A DNA stretch of 64,000 bases, taken from positions 1 to 64,000 of the forward strand of contig JBFWVT010000004.1 of the NCBI GenBank assembly GCA_050246595.1. The letters are read 5' to 3'. Shown here piece after piece: positions 16,206 to 24,658 of the stretch. Numbering within the stretch: the first letter of the stretch is position 1; the number at the start of each line of letters is the position of its first letter. The position numbers and the translations under genes are program-made. The notes beneath the pieces were generated by a model. The model saw only the letters and a list, made by a program, of their open reading frames with translations. It was not told the DNA's origin and ran no database searches. The stretch is from DATARH01 sp050246595. GTDB taxonomy: Bacteria; Pseudomonadota; Alphaproteobacteria; ATCC43930; CGMCC-115725.

Positions 16206-16676
16206 TCACGGCGCTAATCCCGGAACCGTTCCCCGGCGGATGTCTCGACCTGCCGCCCACAGCGCCAGCGAAGGAATGACCAGCCATTGAAAGGCCGGAG
16301 ACAAGCCCGTTCCGAGGCCGGGAAGTACTGGCATCCACGGCGAATAGGTCCAGCTTTGCCGTACCGTCGTATTGAGCCACTCGCTGAACAAGGTGTAGGT
16401 AAAGCCGGCTATAACGGTCAGCACGGCAACGCGCCAGGTTGCTTCAACGGGCCAGCCAGGCCGACCGGCAACAAGGATGGCGAATGCCCAGGCGGACAGG
16501 GCAATCAGCACGTCGCCGCCAGTGCAGTGAAGGACCGCGAACACATTCTCGCGGAGAGTGCCGTCAGTCCAGATCGTGTAAAGCGGCAGATGCGCGGTTT
16601 CCCAGAACAGGTTGGCGATTGCCGTCACAACGAGATAGCGCCGTAAGCCGCGCAGCCAATTCGAAGGAACGCTCAC
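16206..16676 (-). CDS. Polytopic membrane protein of the copper island
   Basis: The 156-residue product has four likely membrane helices (around residues 14-32, 53-72, 83-101 and 122-145) with conserved-looking FWETAHLPLY in a loop after the first. No cysteine pair or known motif identifies it. Its start overlaps the stop of the Cox11-cytochrome gene by 4 bp (ATGA), so it is translated together with it and may help that protein act in the membrane. I do not recognise a named family. Confidence 0.65.
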   Translation of the reverse strand: MSVPSNWLRGLRRYLVVTAIANLFWETAHLPLYTIWTDGTLRENVFAVLHCTGGDVLIALSAWAFAILVAGRPGWPVEATWRVAVLTVIAGFTYTLFSEWLNTTVRQSWTYSPWMPVLPGLGTGLSPAFQWLVIPSLALWAAGRDIRRGTVPGLAP

Positions 16677-17599
16677 GGCGGTTTCAGATCCGTCGTGATC
16701 AGCGGCGGCCCGCTCTGCTTCTGAAGATAGGCGATGATGTCCCGCCTCGTCGCCGGATCGCGCACCAGGACCATCATGCGCGTGCCGGGGGCGAAGTTTC
16801 GCGGATCGGCGAGCCAGCGATCAAGCTCCTCCACCGACCACTGCACAGGAGCTTCACGCAACGCCGGCGAGTAGTTGAAGCCGGACACGCTCGCCGCCGC
16901 GCGGCCGACGACGCCTCCCAGCATTGGACCCGATTTGTTGCGGTCGAGCGCGTGGCATGCGCCGCAGCGTTCGGCAAAAAGCCGCTCGCCGCGCGTCGCA
17001 TCGGGAGTTGCTGATGGGACAAAGCGGGAGAGGTCCTTGGCCGCTGCCGGATTCCTCGAGCGGAAGAATGTATAGGAGAGAGTGACGGTATTGACGTCGC
17101 GGGTTTCCGGATCCTCGGCCAGTGCCGGATCGACGAAGAAATCCACCGGCATATCGACCTTCTGCCGTGCCCCGAGCCGTTCCTCGTCGAAGCAGAAGCA
17201 CTGGATCTTGTTGAAATACCGCGCGGCCTTGACCGGCGTCACATTGAATGTCGCATGACCGACGATTGGTTCGTCCGTGAGGTTCTCGGCAGAAAAAAAC
17301 ACCAGCCTCTCTTCGCCGAGACGGACCTTGACCTCGCGCTCCTCCGGCTGGAACCGCCAGGGCAAGCCGGGCGCGACATCGGCACTGAGGCGAACCGTGA
17401 CGATGCGGTCGGTGACCCGGCCTGCCGCCGTATCGGCGCGCTGTGTCGTGCCGCCATATCCGGTAACTTCGCAAAACCAGCGATAAAGCGGTACGGAAAC
17501 CGAGACCAATCCGATCATCAGCGCGACGATGCCGCACAGCGCCGCCACGGTAATGCGTTTACGGCGGCGCAGCAGGGACAGCTGTCCGGTCATCGCCAA
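16673..17599 (-). CDS. Cox11/CtaG copper chaperone fused to cytochrome c
   Basis: The 308-residue product joins two domains. Residues 1-185 form a complete Cox11/CtaG: one membrane helix (about 16-38), WFCEVTGYGGTTQ at 41-53 and the copper-binding CFCF at 134-137. Residues 200-293 form a class I cytochrome c with CGACH at 212-216 and a methionine ligand at 275 or 276 in GTRMM. Cox11 normally delivers Cu(I) to the CuB site of cytochrome oxidase. Fusion to a cytochrome suggests redox control of copper loading or a role in copper oxidation. It lies between an SCO gene and a membrane-protein gene. No frameshift artefact is seen across the join. Confidence 0.8.
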   Translation of the reverse strand: MAMTGQLSLLRRRKRITVAALCGIVALMIGLVSVSVPLYRWFCEVTGYGGTTQRADTAAGRVTDRIVTVRLSADVAPGLPWRFQPEEREVKVRLGEERLVFFSAENLTDEPIVGHATFNVTPVKAARYFNKIQCFCFDEERLGARQKVDMPVDFFVDPALAEDPETRDVNTVTLSYTFFRSRNPAAAKDLSRFVPSATPDATRGERLFAERCGACHALDRNKSGPMLGGVVGRAAASVSGFNYSPALREAPVQWSVEELDRWLADPRNFAPGTRMMVLVRDPATRRDIIAYLQKQSGPPLITTDLKPP

Positions 17600-17603
17600 G
17601 CGG

Positions 17604-18212
17604 TCAAACGGCCGGCTTTATCATCTGCCGGAGCTTGTCGGCCAGCTCTTCGCCGGAGGCTTTGCCGGTCACGACATTGACGAACTTCCCCTCGGGATTC
17701 ATCACATAAAAGAAATTGCTGTGGTCAACGAGGTAATCGTGCCCTTCGTGCGCCGACACATAGACGCGGTACTCGCGGATAACCGAGGCGATCTGCTGCT
17801 CCGTACCGGTCAGCGCGACAATGCGCGGATCGAAGGATTTGAGATATTCGGCCAAGGCCTCGGCCGTATCGCGCTTCGGATCGACGGTGATGAATACCGG
17901 CTGCAAGGAAGCCGCTGTCTCGGCGTCGAGCCGCTCGAGCGCCACGCCCATGCTGTTGAGAGCCGTCGGACAGGCGTCCGGACAGGATGTATACCCGAAA
18001 TAGATCACCAGCCATTTGCCGCGGTAGGTCTGATCGGTGACGGTGCGGCCGTCGCTTGCGGTCAACGTGAACGGACCGCCAAGCTTGCCGGTAACGGTGG
18101 TGATGACCCGCTGCGGCGGGGCGGGGAAGAGCATCACCGCCGCGAGACTGCCGGCGCCGACGACGATCAGGGCGATCGCGCAAGCGAGCAGGATGCGCAA
18201 GCTGCGGGTCAT
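17604..18212 (-). CDS. SCO1/SenC copper-binding thioredoxin-fold protein (copy 1)
   Basis: Read from ATG 18212 the product has 202 residues: an N-terminal membrane anchor, then the SCO domain with SCPDACP (copper/thiol CxxxC) and the distal His in DYLVDHSNFF. SCO proteins carry Cu to the CuA centre or act as thiol reductases. It is four bases upstream of the Cox11-cytochrome fusion, which fits a joint role in copper delivery or buffering. A second, distinct SCO gene lies at 29744-30433. The frame extends to 18308 but without an anchor-like start. Confidence 0.85.
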   Translation of the reverse strand: MTRSLRILLACAIALIVVGAGSLAAVMLFPAPPQRVITTVTGKLGGPFTLTASDGRTVTDQTYRGKWLVIYFGYTSCPDACPTALNSMGVALERLDAETAASLQPVFITVDPKRDTAEALAEYLKSFDPRIVALTGTEQQIASVIREYRVYVSAHEGHDYLVDHSNFFYVMNPEGKFVNVVTGKASGEELADKLRQMIKPAV

Positions 18213-18240
18213 CGGAGCCTCCCGGCCGGGCGATAGCGGC

Positions 18241-18624
18241 TCACGGTTCTGAGCCCGATGCGGAGCGGGTGCCGGGCTCGCCCAGGCGCGCCGCCGGTTG
18301 CTCGGCACCGGCCTTGTTGCCCTTACCCATCATGCACAGGCCAAGCGCGCACATGATCAGGCAGGGCGCGGTCGCCACGATCAGCGGCGCGACCCCGACG
18401 GCAGTCAGCCAATCCCAACCGAGCGTCAGCCCGGCACCGCCAAGCGCGAGCCCCGAGAGGGCGAGGGCGCGGCGATTGCCGATCCAGGATGGCCACACGC
18501 CCTGTAGCGAGGGCGCCGCTGTGGCGCCTGCGCAGCACGATTCAGTCGCGGGGCTTGGAACGGTTCCCGCGGATGGTGCCGAGGATCCTGCTGCGGGCCT
18601 GGCTATTTCGAAACTTTGCGTCAT
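18241..18624 (-). CDS. Small Cys-rich membrane protein (copy 1)
   Basis: The 127-residue product starts at ATG 18624 after an excellent AGGAGGAG site. It has two membrane helices, the second ending in APCLIMCALGLCMM, three cysteines on one face with adjacent Met. The tail is polar. The gene at 30867-31232 encodes the same layout with an almost identical motif. The Cys/Met pattern in a copper island points to copper passage or binding in the membrane, but I know no characterised relative. It lies between CcdA and an SCO gene. Confidence 0.7.
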   Translation of the reverse strand: MTQSFEIARPAAGSSAPSAGTVPSPATESCCAGATAAPSLQGVWPSWIGNRRALALSGLALGGAGLTLGWDWLTAVGVAPLIVATAPCLIMCALGLCMMGKGNKAGAEQPAARLGEPGTRSASGSEP

Positions 18625-18691
18625 TTCGACTCCTCCTGCAAAACGGATACGGAAGCTGGGATTGACATCGGCGAACTCGGCATCGGTGCCT

Positions 18692-19426
18692 TCATCCGAA
18701 GCGCGCAAAAAACGGAAAGGTTTCGAGCAGCCAGTAGGAAAGCCTGGTCAATTGCCCGGTGAGCATCGCGATCCCCATCGCGGTGACGACCGCCCCGGCC
18801 GCGAGTTGCAGCGAGCGGCCAATGCGCCTGAGCATCCGCAAGCGCGCCAGCAGACCATCGGTAAAAGCGGCGGCGGCGATGAACGGCAACCCGAGGCCGA
18901 GCGAATAGACGCTCAGCAGCAGGATGCCCTCCGATACGGTCGCCGAGACCGCGCTCGCGGTCAGGATCGCGCCGAGGATCGGACCGATGCAGGGGGTCCA
19001 GCCGAAGCCGAACGCAATGCCGATCACATAGGCGGTCCCTGGCCCGCCGCCCATCAGCTCGGGATGCAGGCGCAGCTCGCGCTGCAACCAGGGCAGCTTC
19101 GCCAGCCCCATCATGAATAGCCCGAGCAGGATCACGATTATGCCGCCGGCGAGATTGGCCTCGTAGCGGTAGGCGAGCAGCAGCTGGCCGAGCGAGGTGG
19201 CGCTCGCGCCGAGGATCACGAAGACCGTCGAGAAGCCGAGCACAAAAAACACGCTGAGGCGCACCGCCGCGAGCCTGGTCCCGGCAACGGCAGGCCCCTC
19301 GACTGCGGCGAGCCGTTCCCCGGCGACATAGGAGAGATATCCCGGCACCAGCGGCAGCACGCAGGGCGATAGAAACGACACGATGCCGGCCGCGAAGCTC
19401 GTGAGCAGGCCGATGCCCGACATCAT
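18692..19426 (-). CDS. ccdA: CcdA-type thiol-electron transporter
   Basis: The 244-residue product is read from ATG 19426, which overlaps the stop of the upstream TlpA-like gene (ATGA). It has six membrane helices and the two CcdA cysteine sites, FLSPCVLPLVPG near residue 22 and GWTPCIGP in the second half. CcdA moves reducing power from cytoplasmic thioredoxin to periplasmic thioredoxin-fold proteins. Both candidate partners, a TlpA-like and a CcmG-like protein, are encoded directly upstream. This set would keep haem-ligation and copper-site cysteines reduced under copper stress. Confidence 0.85.
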   Translation of the reverse strand: MMSGIGLLTSFAAGIVSFLSPCVLPLVPGYLSYVAGERLAAVEGPAVAGTRLAAVRLSVFFVLGFSTVFVILGASATSLGQLLLAYRYEANLAGGIIVILLGLFMMGLAKLPWLQRELRLHPELMGGGPGTAYVIGIAFGFGWTPCIGPILGAILTASAVSATVSEGILLLSVYSLGLGLPFIAAAAFTDGLLARLRMLRRIGRSLQLAAGAVVTAMGIAMLTGQLTRLSYWLLETFPFFARFG

Positions 19427-20064
19427 CGCCGCGGGCTTTCTTCCGGGCCCGGCGGCGTCTCGATCTGCTGCCGGATCCGCGCGATCATGTCTGGGCTGTC
19501 CCACTCGGCGGCGCCCATCTTGCGGGCAACCTCGCGGCCGTCGCGGTCGATCAGAAGCGTTGTTGGCAGGCCCGGAGCGCCGAGCGCGCGTGAACTGGCA
19601 CCCGAGGCATCGACATAGACCCCGAGATGCTGGAGCCCAAGCTCCTCGTAGAAACGCTTGATCGCCGGCAGCCCGGCGCGGTCGATCGACAGCGCGAGCA
19701 CCACGAAATCCTTGCCGCCGAGCCGCGCCTGGAGCCGGTCGAGCGACGGCATCTCATGGCGGCACGGCACGCACCACGTCGCCCAGACATTGAGGAGGAC
19801 GACTTTCCCGCGGAAATCCGCGAGGGTCAGGCTGCGGCTCTCGGAGTCGACGAAACGGATCTCCGGTACATCGCGCGGCTGATCGAAGACCGACAGCTCG
19901 AACGTGGTCGCCGCGGGCGCGGACGGGGCGGAGCCAGGCGGTGCAACGGTCGGAGACGGCCAGAACGCCGCGCCGTAGCCGAGCACGAGCAGGATCAGCG
20001 CGGCGCTTCCGGCGAAAGCGGCCGCGACCGCAATTATGGATCTGCGTCCGGGGGGCCAGTGCAT
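19423..20064 (-). CDS. TlpA/ResA-like periplasmic thioredoxin
   Basis: Read from ATG 20064 the product has 213 residues: one N-terminal membrane anchor (about residues 9-29), a proline/serine linker and a thioredoxin domain with active site WCVPC in NVWATWCVPCRHEMPS. It also has the cis-Pro region GLPTTLLID. It is coupled to ccdA by an ATGA overlap and lies 17 bp after the CcmG-like gene. It should reduce periplasmic disulphides using electrons from CcdA; copper-site assembly (as TlpA does for SCO and CuA) is the likely purpose here. Confidence 0.85.
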   Translation of the reverse strand: MHWPPGRRSIIAVAAAFAGSAALILLVLGYGAAFWPSPTVAPPGSAPSAPAATTFELSVFDQPRDVPEIRFVDSESRSLTLADFRGKVVLLNVWATWCVPCRHEMPSLDRLQARLGGKDFVVLALSIDRAGLPAIKRFYEELGLQHLGVYVDASGASSRALGAPGLPTTLLIDRDGREVARKMGAAEWDSPDMIARIRQQIETPPGPEESPRR

Positions 20065-20081
20065 GCGGCGAATCCCCGTTT

Positions 20082-20711
20082 CTACGGCCCAACGGCCGAT
20101 TTGGACGAGCTCGCCCGGAGCTTCGCCACCAGAGGCAGAATCGTGGTCTCGACAATCTCCGGCGTGAGCGGGCCGATCTGCTTGAAGGCAATGCGCCCCT
20201 GCGCGTCGACCAGGAAGGTTTCCGGCACGCCGTAGACGCCCCAATCGATCGCCACCTTGCCGTCGAGATCGGCGCCGGTCCGCCTGTACGGATCGCCCAT
20301 CTGATCGAGCCAGCGCGCCGCGTCGGCGGGCTTGTCCTTGTAGTTGAGGCCATGCAACGGCAGATCGCCTCGCGCCTGCAGTCGCATGAGGAGCGGATGC
20401 TCCTCGCGGCAGGCGAGGCACCAGGAGGCGAACACATTGACGAGCGACACCTCGCCTTTGAGATCGCCCGTTGCCAGCCCCAGCCGGCGGCCCTCGACCG
20501 GCGGCAGGCTGAATTCCGGCACCGGCTTGCCGATCAGCGGCGAGGGCAGGATCTTCGGATCGCGCCCCAAGCCGGCGACGAAGGTCAGCACCAGCCCCAG
20601 GAACAGCGCCGCCGGGCCGAAAAGAACCCAGCGCGACCGCCTTGGGCCGGCAGCTGGCGGCTGGGCGGCATGCTCAGTCTCTGGTGCCGCCGGCAAATCC
20701 CGGATTGTCAT
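20082..20711 (-). CDS. CcmG/DsbE-like thioredoxin
   Basis: The 209-residue product has a cytoplasmic N-terminus, one membrane helix (about residues 29-47) and a CcmG-type domain: LIGKPVPEFSLPPVEG, active site SWCLACREEHP and GVYGVPETFLVD. DsbE/CcmG keeps apocytochrome cysteines reduced for haem attachment. Several c-type cytochromes and a cytochrome fusion are encoded nearby, so a dedicated copy here makes sense. The gene follows the DUF411 gene by 3 bp and precedes the TlpA-like gene. Confidence 0.85.
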   Translation of the reverse strand: MTIRDLPAAPETEHAAQPPAAGPRRSRWVLFGPAALFLGLVLTFVAGLGRDPKILPSPLIGKPVPEFSLPPVEGRRLGLATGDLKGEVSLVNVFASWCLACREEHPLLMRLQARGDLPLHGLNYKDKPADAARWLDQMGDPYRRTGADLDGKVAIDWGVYGVPETFLVDAQGRIAFKQIGPLTPEIVETTILPLVAKLRASSSKSAVGP

Positions 20712-20714
20712 CGG

Positions 20715-21209
20715 CTACACGACGGCGAAGACCTTGGGCGAACCTTTGGCGATTTCATAAATCGTCAAAGGGCCGGGCTTTGGGCCAGGCATGCCGGGTG
20801 TGCCCGTAGGCATGCCGGGCAGGTTGATGCCGGTGATCTGCGGCTTTTCCGCAAGCAGGCGTTTGACGACCTCGATCGGGATGTGGCCGCCGACCACGTA
20901 GCCGCCAATCAAGGAGATGTGGCACGGGGTGGCCTCGTCCGGGATCCCGTATTGCTGCCCCATCAGCAGCAGATCATTGGTGGGCACGGAATTGACCGCG
21001 AAGCCGTTCTCCCGGAGGTGATCGGCATAGCCTTCGCAGCAGCCGCATTGCGGGTTTTTGTAGAGCGTGACCGCGCCCCGGCTCCCGGCGGGCTCCGCGT
21101 TCGACGACAGGATGCCGGTTGTGCCGCCAATCAGCGCAGATGCACCAGTCATAGCGGCCAAACCCGCCAGCATTGTCCGGCGATTGAGCTTAGGTTTTAG
21201 AAATTCCAT
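20715..21209 (-). CDS. DUF411 metal-binding protein
   Basis: The 164-residue product has a Tat-like N-terminus (KLNRRTMLAGLAAMTG) and the DUF411 core: VTLYKNPQCGCCEGYADHL with a CGCC motif, then TPCHISLIGGYVVGGHIPIE and a C-terminal Met/Pro segment. DUF411 proteins are small periplasmic proteins that accompany copper-resistance genes and probably bind Cu through the Cys pair. It precedes the CcmG-like gene by 3 bp. A GC-perfect hairpin lies just upstream. Confidence 0.85.
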   Translation of the reverse strand: MEFLKPKLNRRTMLAGLAAMTGASALIGGTTGILSSNAEPAGSRGAVTLYKNPQCGCCEGYADHLRENGFAVNSVPTNDLLLMGQQYGIPDEATPCHISLIGGYVVGGHIPIEVVKRLLAEKPQITGINLPGMPTGTPGMPGPKPGPLTIYEIAKGSPKVFAVV

Positions 21210-21222
21210 AATCGTTCTCCAT

Positions 21223-21246
21223 GCGGCGGCCCCGCGGGGCCGCCGC
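21223..21246. terminator. Perfect 24-bp GC palindrome between two copper genes
   Basis: GCGGCGGCCCCG at 21223-21234 is followed directly by its reverse complement. It lies after the stop of the Met-rich gene and 14 bp before the DUF411 start in transcription order. There is no T-run, so it may stabilise the upstream message or partly terminate rather than stop transcription fully. Confidence 0.45.
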
Positions 21247-21257
21247 TTACATCACGA

Positions 21258-21521
21258 TCAGCCTTTCTTTTCTGGGCTGCTTGCCAATGGCGCTGCCGGT
21301 GTGCTTGGCATCATCTGCGTCATGCCCTGCATCATCCGGTTGCAGCTCTCCATCATGCGGTTCATCTCGCCCATCATTCCCATCATGCCGCCGCCCATCA
21401 TCCCGGCATTGGGTTGAGCAGCGGGATTGCCGGCCTCCTGGGCGGCGGTAATCGAGGCCGCAGCGCCGAGCGTGAGGCCCGCAACCAGGGTGGCGACGAT
21501 CAGCAATTTCGGGTTCGGCAT
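21258..21521 (-). CDS. Met-rich periplasmic protein (copy 1)
   Basis: The 87-residue product starts at ATG 21521 after AAGGAG. A signal peptide (LLIVATLVAGLTLGAAASITAAQ) is followed by a short mature part dominated by methionine: MMGGGMMGMMGEMNRMMESC then NRMMQGMTQMM. Such clusters bind Cu(I). A paralogue with the same NRMMQ signature is at 30561-30809. It lies between the multicopper oxidase and DUF411 genes. It is probably a small periplasmic Cu(I) buffer. Confidence 0.75.
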   Translation of the reverse strand: MPNPKLLIVATLVAGLTLGAAASITAAQEAGNPAAQPNAGMMGGGMMGMMGEMNRMMESCNRMMQGMTQMMPSTPAAPLASSPEKKG

Positions 21522-21585
21522 TTCGGTTCTCCTTACCGTTCGTATTGCCCTCCGGACCATGGCGCGGGAGGGCGCGCGCCCCGCA

Positions 21586-23007
21586 TCAGGCGACGCGGAA
21601 AACACTCATCATCCCGCCCTCCTGATGGCCGAGGATGTGGCAGTGGAACATCCAGTCGCCGGGGTTATCGGCGACGAAGGCGATCTCGGCACGCTCGCGC
21701 GGCGCCATCAGGAAGGTGTCGCACCACGGCCGGTATGTCGTTGGCGCCCCGTTGCGCGTGATCAGGCGGAAGGAGTGGCCGTGGAGATGGATCGGGTGGT
21801 ACCAGGCCGTCTGATTGTCGATCGCAAGGACGTACGACTTGCCGCGATCGAGCGTCAGGACCGGCTCCGTGTGTCCGGTGTGATCGCCGGGCATCGCGAT
21901 GCCGTTGATCGCCCACATTGCGCTGTCCGCCATCATGCCGTGCATGCCGGCGCCCATGGCCATGCTGCCCATCATGCCCCCGGTCAGCATCACCTCGTGC
22001 CGCCGGGCGGATGCGAGATCGGGTTCCGGGATCGGGTTGGGCAGCAGTTTGGCGGGGGATGCCAAGACGTTCGCCCTGAGCGGCGGCTCGGCGCCATAGG
22101 CGAGATCGACCAGCTTGTATTCCAGACCCTTGTAGAAGGTGTCCATCACCGGCGCCGTGATTTTTGGATCACCGGTCATGTCGAGGACAAGATCGATCCG
22201 CATGCCGGGGCCGAGTACCACCCGCCCGCCGTCTGGCGGATGCGGCTCGACCGGCTGCCCGTCGAAAGCAATGACGAGCGGCCGGTGGCCCGTGAACTCA
22301 AGACCGAAGATGCGGGCCGGCGCGGCATTGATCAGGCGCAGCCGCAGCCGTTCCCCGGTGCGCACGGCAAAGCGGTCGGGAGCGCGGCCGTTGATCGTCA
22401 CGGTATTTCCGACCCGTCCCGACATGCTCATTTCCATGCGGTTGTCGAAGCCGCCCGCAATCGAGCCGTCGTCTTTGAGCCGGAAGTCGCCGAGGACCCA
22501 GACGATCTCGCGGTCGACTGGGAGCGGTTCGGGCTCCTCGACAATCAGGGCGCCCATCAGGCCGCGCCCGACCTGCTCGGTGCTGTGCGCGTGCGGGTGG
22601 TACCAATAGGTGCCCGCATCCGGCACCGTGAACTCGTAGGTAAAGCTCTCGCCCGGCAGAATCGGCTTCTGCGTCACGTTCGGCGCGCCATCCATTGCAT
22701 TCGGCAGGCGTACGCCATGCCAGTGAATGGTCGTGTCCTGGGGCAGGCAGTTCTCGAGGGTGGCCTGCAATCTTTCGCCCTGGCGAAGCCGGAGCGCCGG
22801 GCCGGGCACTATGTCGTTGTAGGCCCAGACGGCGGTTTTTGGGCGCGGCGCACCGGTCAGAGGAACTTGGCTTGGCGATGCGACAAGCGTTTTCTTAATC
22901 GCGCCGGTCGCGGCGCGTGCAATTCGCGGCGGCAGCATGCCGGTAAGCGCAATACCGCCAGCGGCGACCAGAACCGACCTTCGGGTCGGTCGATTGACCA
23001 ATTCCAC
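21586..23007 (-). CDS. Multicopper oxidase (CopA/CueO type)
   Basis: The 473-residue product has a twin-arginine signal (RPTRRSVLVAAGG) and three cupredoxin domains. Copper ligands are all present: HWHG at 95-98, HPHAH at 137-141, HPIHLHGH at 404-411 and HCHILGHQEGGM at 455-466. A Met-rich loop (345-363, LTGGMMGSMAMGAGMHGMM) matches the Cu(I)-access loop of cuprous oxidases. It should oxidise Cu(I) to the less toxic Cu(II) in the periplasm. It is the central enzyme of the island, next to a Met-rich protein and a DUF2946-like protein. Confidence 0.9.
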   Translation of the reverse strand: MELVNRPTRRSVLVAAGGIALTGMLPPRIARAATGAIKKTLVASPSQVPLTGAPRPKTAVWAYNDIVPGPALRLRQGERLQATLENCLPQDTTIHWHGVRLPNAMDGAPNVTQKPILPGESFTYEFTVPDAGTYWYHPHAHSTEQVGRGLMGALIVEEPEPLPVDREIVWVLGDFRLKDDGSIAGGFDNRMEMSMSGRVGNTVTINGRAPDRFAVRTGERLRLRLINAAPARIFGLEFTGHRPLVIAFDGQPVEPHPPDGGRVVLGPGMRIDLVLDMTGDPKITAPVMDTFYKGLEYKLVDLAYGAEPPLRANVLASPAKLLPNPIPEPDLASARRHEVMLTGGMMGSMAMGAGMHGMMADSAMWAINGIAMPGDHTGHTEPVLTLDRGKSYVLAIDNQTAWYHPIHLHGHSFRLITRNGAPTTYRPWCDTFLMAPRERAEIAFVADNPGDWMFHCHILGHQEGGMMSVFRVA

Positions 23008-23115
23008 TTTGTTTCCACACTCTTGCTGACTGCCCGCACGGGAAATCGAGTGCCCGTGGCGGCCAGAAATCAGACAATTTGACCGTGCCCCGAGGCCGGG
23101 GCGCCGGCGGACGGA

Positions 23116-23466
23116 TTACGTGTGGAAAAGAAGGCGTGGTGGATGCGGGTCGGGGCAGGTCGCAATGCCCGCGACCGTAAGATCCGGGAGCCGGTCGAAC
23201 GCAAGCTGTTGCGAGCGGTGCGGCATAGTACTTTGGGCCGGCAATGCCGGAGCGGTCCAGCAGCTGACAGCGCTACAGTTCGCCATCAGACCGCTATTCT
23301 GGTCGCCGGGACATCCGGGACACGGATGCTCGGAGGCCATGCCATGACCTGTCGCCGGTTGCATTTGTGCCATGACTGCGGTTGACGCGAACTGACCGGC
23401 CATTCCCAGCGTGAAGGCCAGGAGCAGCATGAGTACGCGGAACCGGCTGGCGAACGAACCCAACAT
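23116..23466 (-). CDS. DUF2946-like exported protein (copy 1)
   Basis: The 116-residue product has a signal peptide (VLMLLLAFTLGMAGQFAS) and a short mature part with His/Met and CPGCPG, ending in CPDPHPPRLLFHT. The end motif PDPHPPR also closes the product of 31657-31995, so the two are paralogues. Relatives appear in copper clusters as small periplasmic proteins. Metal binding is inferred from Cys/His content. Its start overlaps the nominal start of the divergent gene at 23465, so one of the two starts is probably further in. Confidence 0.6.
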   Translation of the reverse strand: MLGSFASRFRVLMLLLAFTLGMAGQFASTAVMAQMQPATGHGMASEHPCPGCPGDQNSGLMANCSAVSCWTAPALPAQSTMPHRSQQLAFDRLPDLTVAGIATCPDPHPPRLLFHT

Positions 23467-24049
23467 GCCCGAACAACATAAGATCGTGCGGGAGACTTGC
23501 CAAGCTGTGCGCAGGCAACTGACTAGGCGCGCTTCCGAATGGGTGGCCTCAATCTGGGTGGAAGCTGAACACGCTGCGGCCTTCGGCCGCTGCGTGTCCC
23601 TGACTGTACTGCTGCTCTCTGTCTCTACGTTCGCCTCACCCGAGCTGCTCGCCGGGTCTGCGGAAAAGGGATCGGGTAATTCTCAGAGCGCCAATCACGT
23701 TGAGGTGAGCGCCCGCCGCGCGGGCAATGCCATCCTGATAACCTTGCGAATTGATGAAGGCTATCACGTCAATGCGAACCCGGCCTCGGCCGAATATCTC
23801 ATTGCGACGAGCATTGCTTTCGAGGGACTCGCACCGGAGCGGATCGCGTACCCGACGGCGATACGGCTCGAGCCGGCTTTCGCGGATCAGCCTATCGCGG
23901 TTTACGAAGGCACCGTAACAATCGTGGCCATCTTTTCGCCGGGCGCGCTCGACCAGCGGCGCGAGCTCAGTCTCACGCTGACCGCGCAAGTCTGCACCGA
24001 GCAAATCTGCCTGCCCCCGGATGACATCATCGCCAAGGCGAGCTGGTGA
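23465..24049 (+). CDS. Stand-alone DsbD N-terminal (alpha) domain protein
   Basis: The 194-residue product has a hydrophobic signal region (RCVSLTVLLLSVSTFASP, residues 45-62) and a domain matching the periplasmic alpha domain of DsbD: EGYHVNANPASAEYL, then a C-terminal VCTEQICLPPDD holding the cysteine pair. DsbD-alpha hands electrons to periplasmic partners. Here it is separate from its membrane part, while CcdA is encoded 4 kb away. It is the only plus-strand gene inside the copper island. The true start may be a GTG further in (about 23540), since the given ATG collides head-on with its neighbour. Confidence 0.65.
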   Translation: MPEQHKIVRETCQAVRRQLTRRASEWVASIWVEAEHAAAFGRCVSLTVLLLSVSTFASPELLAGSAEKGSGNSQSANHVEVSARRAGNAILITLRIDEGYHVNANPASAEYLIATSIAFEGLAPERIAYPTAIRLEPAFADQPIAVYEGTVTIVAIFSPGALDQRRELSLTLTAQVCTEQICLPPDDIIAKASW

Positions 24050-24264
24050 TCAAAATCGCTGGCGATGATGGCGGAAAAATCCAGATCGCTCATCTCATTC
24101 GGCCGGATGTTGGCACGCCAGGTCAGGGAAAGTCGCAGATGACTTCGCGGATGCACCACTAAGCCTCGAATCCGCGATTTAGTTGAAAACGGGCTTCCGG
24201 ATGGTCTTGATGTGGGCCGTGCTCACGACTGGCACGAAGTACCGTGAAGGCGTCGAAGCGGGCA

Positions 24265-24645
24265 TCACCTCGACCGCGCTCCGATCTGCGTGATCGTGTA
24301 GGTCCCGGCAGCACCCTGCAGCGTGAACTCGACAGGCTGTTCCGCTCGGATCCCGCCCAGATCCACGCCTGGTGCCACATCGAACTCCATCGTCATCGCG
24401 GGCCAGTTGATCGCGGGGATTGGTCCATGACTCAGGTTCACCCGCCGCTTTGCGGCGTCGACGGACTTGACGACCCCGCTCCCTTTTGCCGTCTGCGGCT
24501 GGCCCGGTGACTGAGCCGATCCGCCATGTGTCATCCCCATGCCTTGCTGTGCAATGGGATTGCCAGACGCCGCCGGCTGCGCGAGTACGGCTCCGGCTGC
24601 GAGCATCGCAGCGGAGGCTGCTGTCATAATGCTGAATGGCCTCAT
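24265..24645 (-). CDS. cusF: CusF-like periplasmic copper chaperone
   Basis: Read from ATG 24645 the product has 126 residues: a signal peptide, a Met/Gly linker (QQGMGMTHGGS) and a CusF domain with NLSHGPIPAINWPAMTMEF, which includes the His, Trp and two Met used by CusF to bind Cu(I) or Ag(I). It lies 13 bp after the cusA gene and completes a cusBAF set. It should pass periplasmic Cu(I) to the CusBA pump. The last 200 bp downstream (24050-24264) hold no gene. Confidence 0.85.
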   Translation of the reverse strand: MRPFSIMTAASAAMLAAGAVLAQPAASGNPIAQQGMGMTHGGSAQSPGQPQTAKGSGVVKSVDAAKRRVNLSHGPIPAINWPAMTMEFDVAPGVDLGGIRAEQPVEFTLQGAAGTYTITQIGARSR

Positions 24646-24658
24646 AGTTTCTTCTCCC

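Noticed and set aside
21427..23082. 551-residue plus-strand frame opposite the multicopper oxidase
   Set aside because: All copper ligands are encoded on the minus strand; this frame has no recognisable domain.
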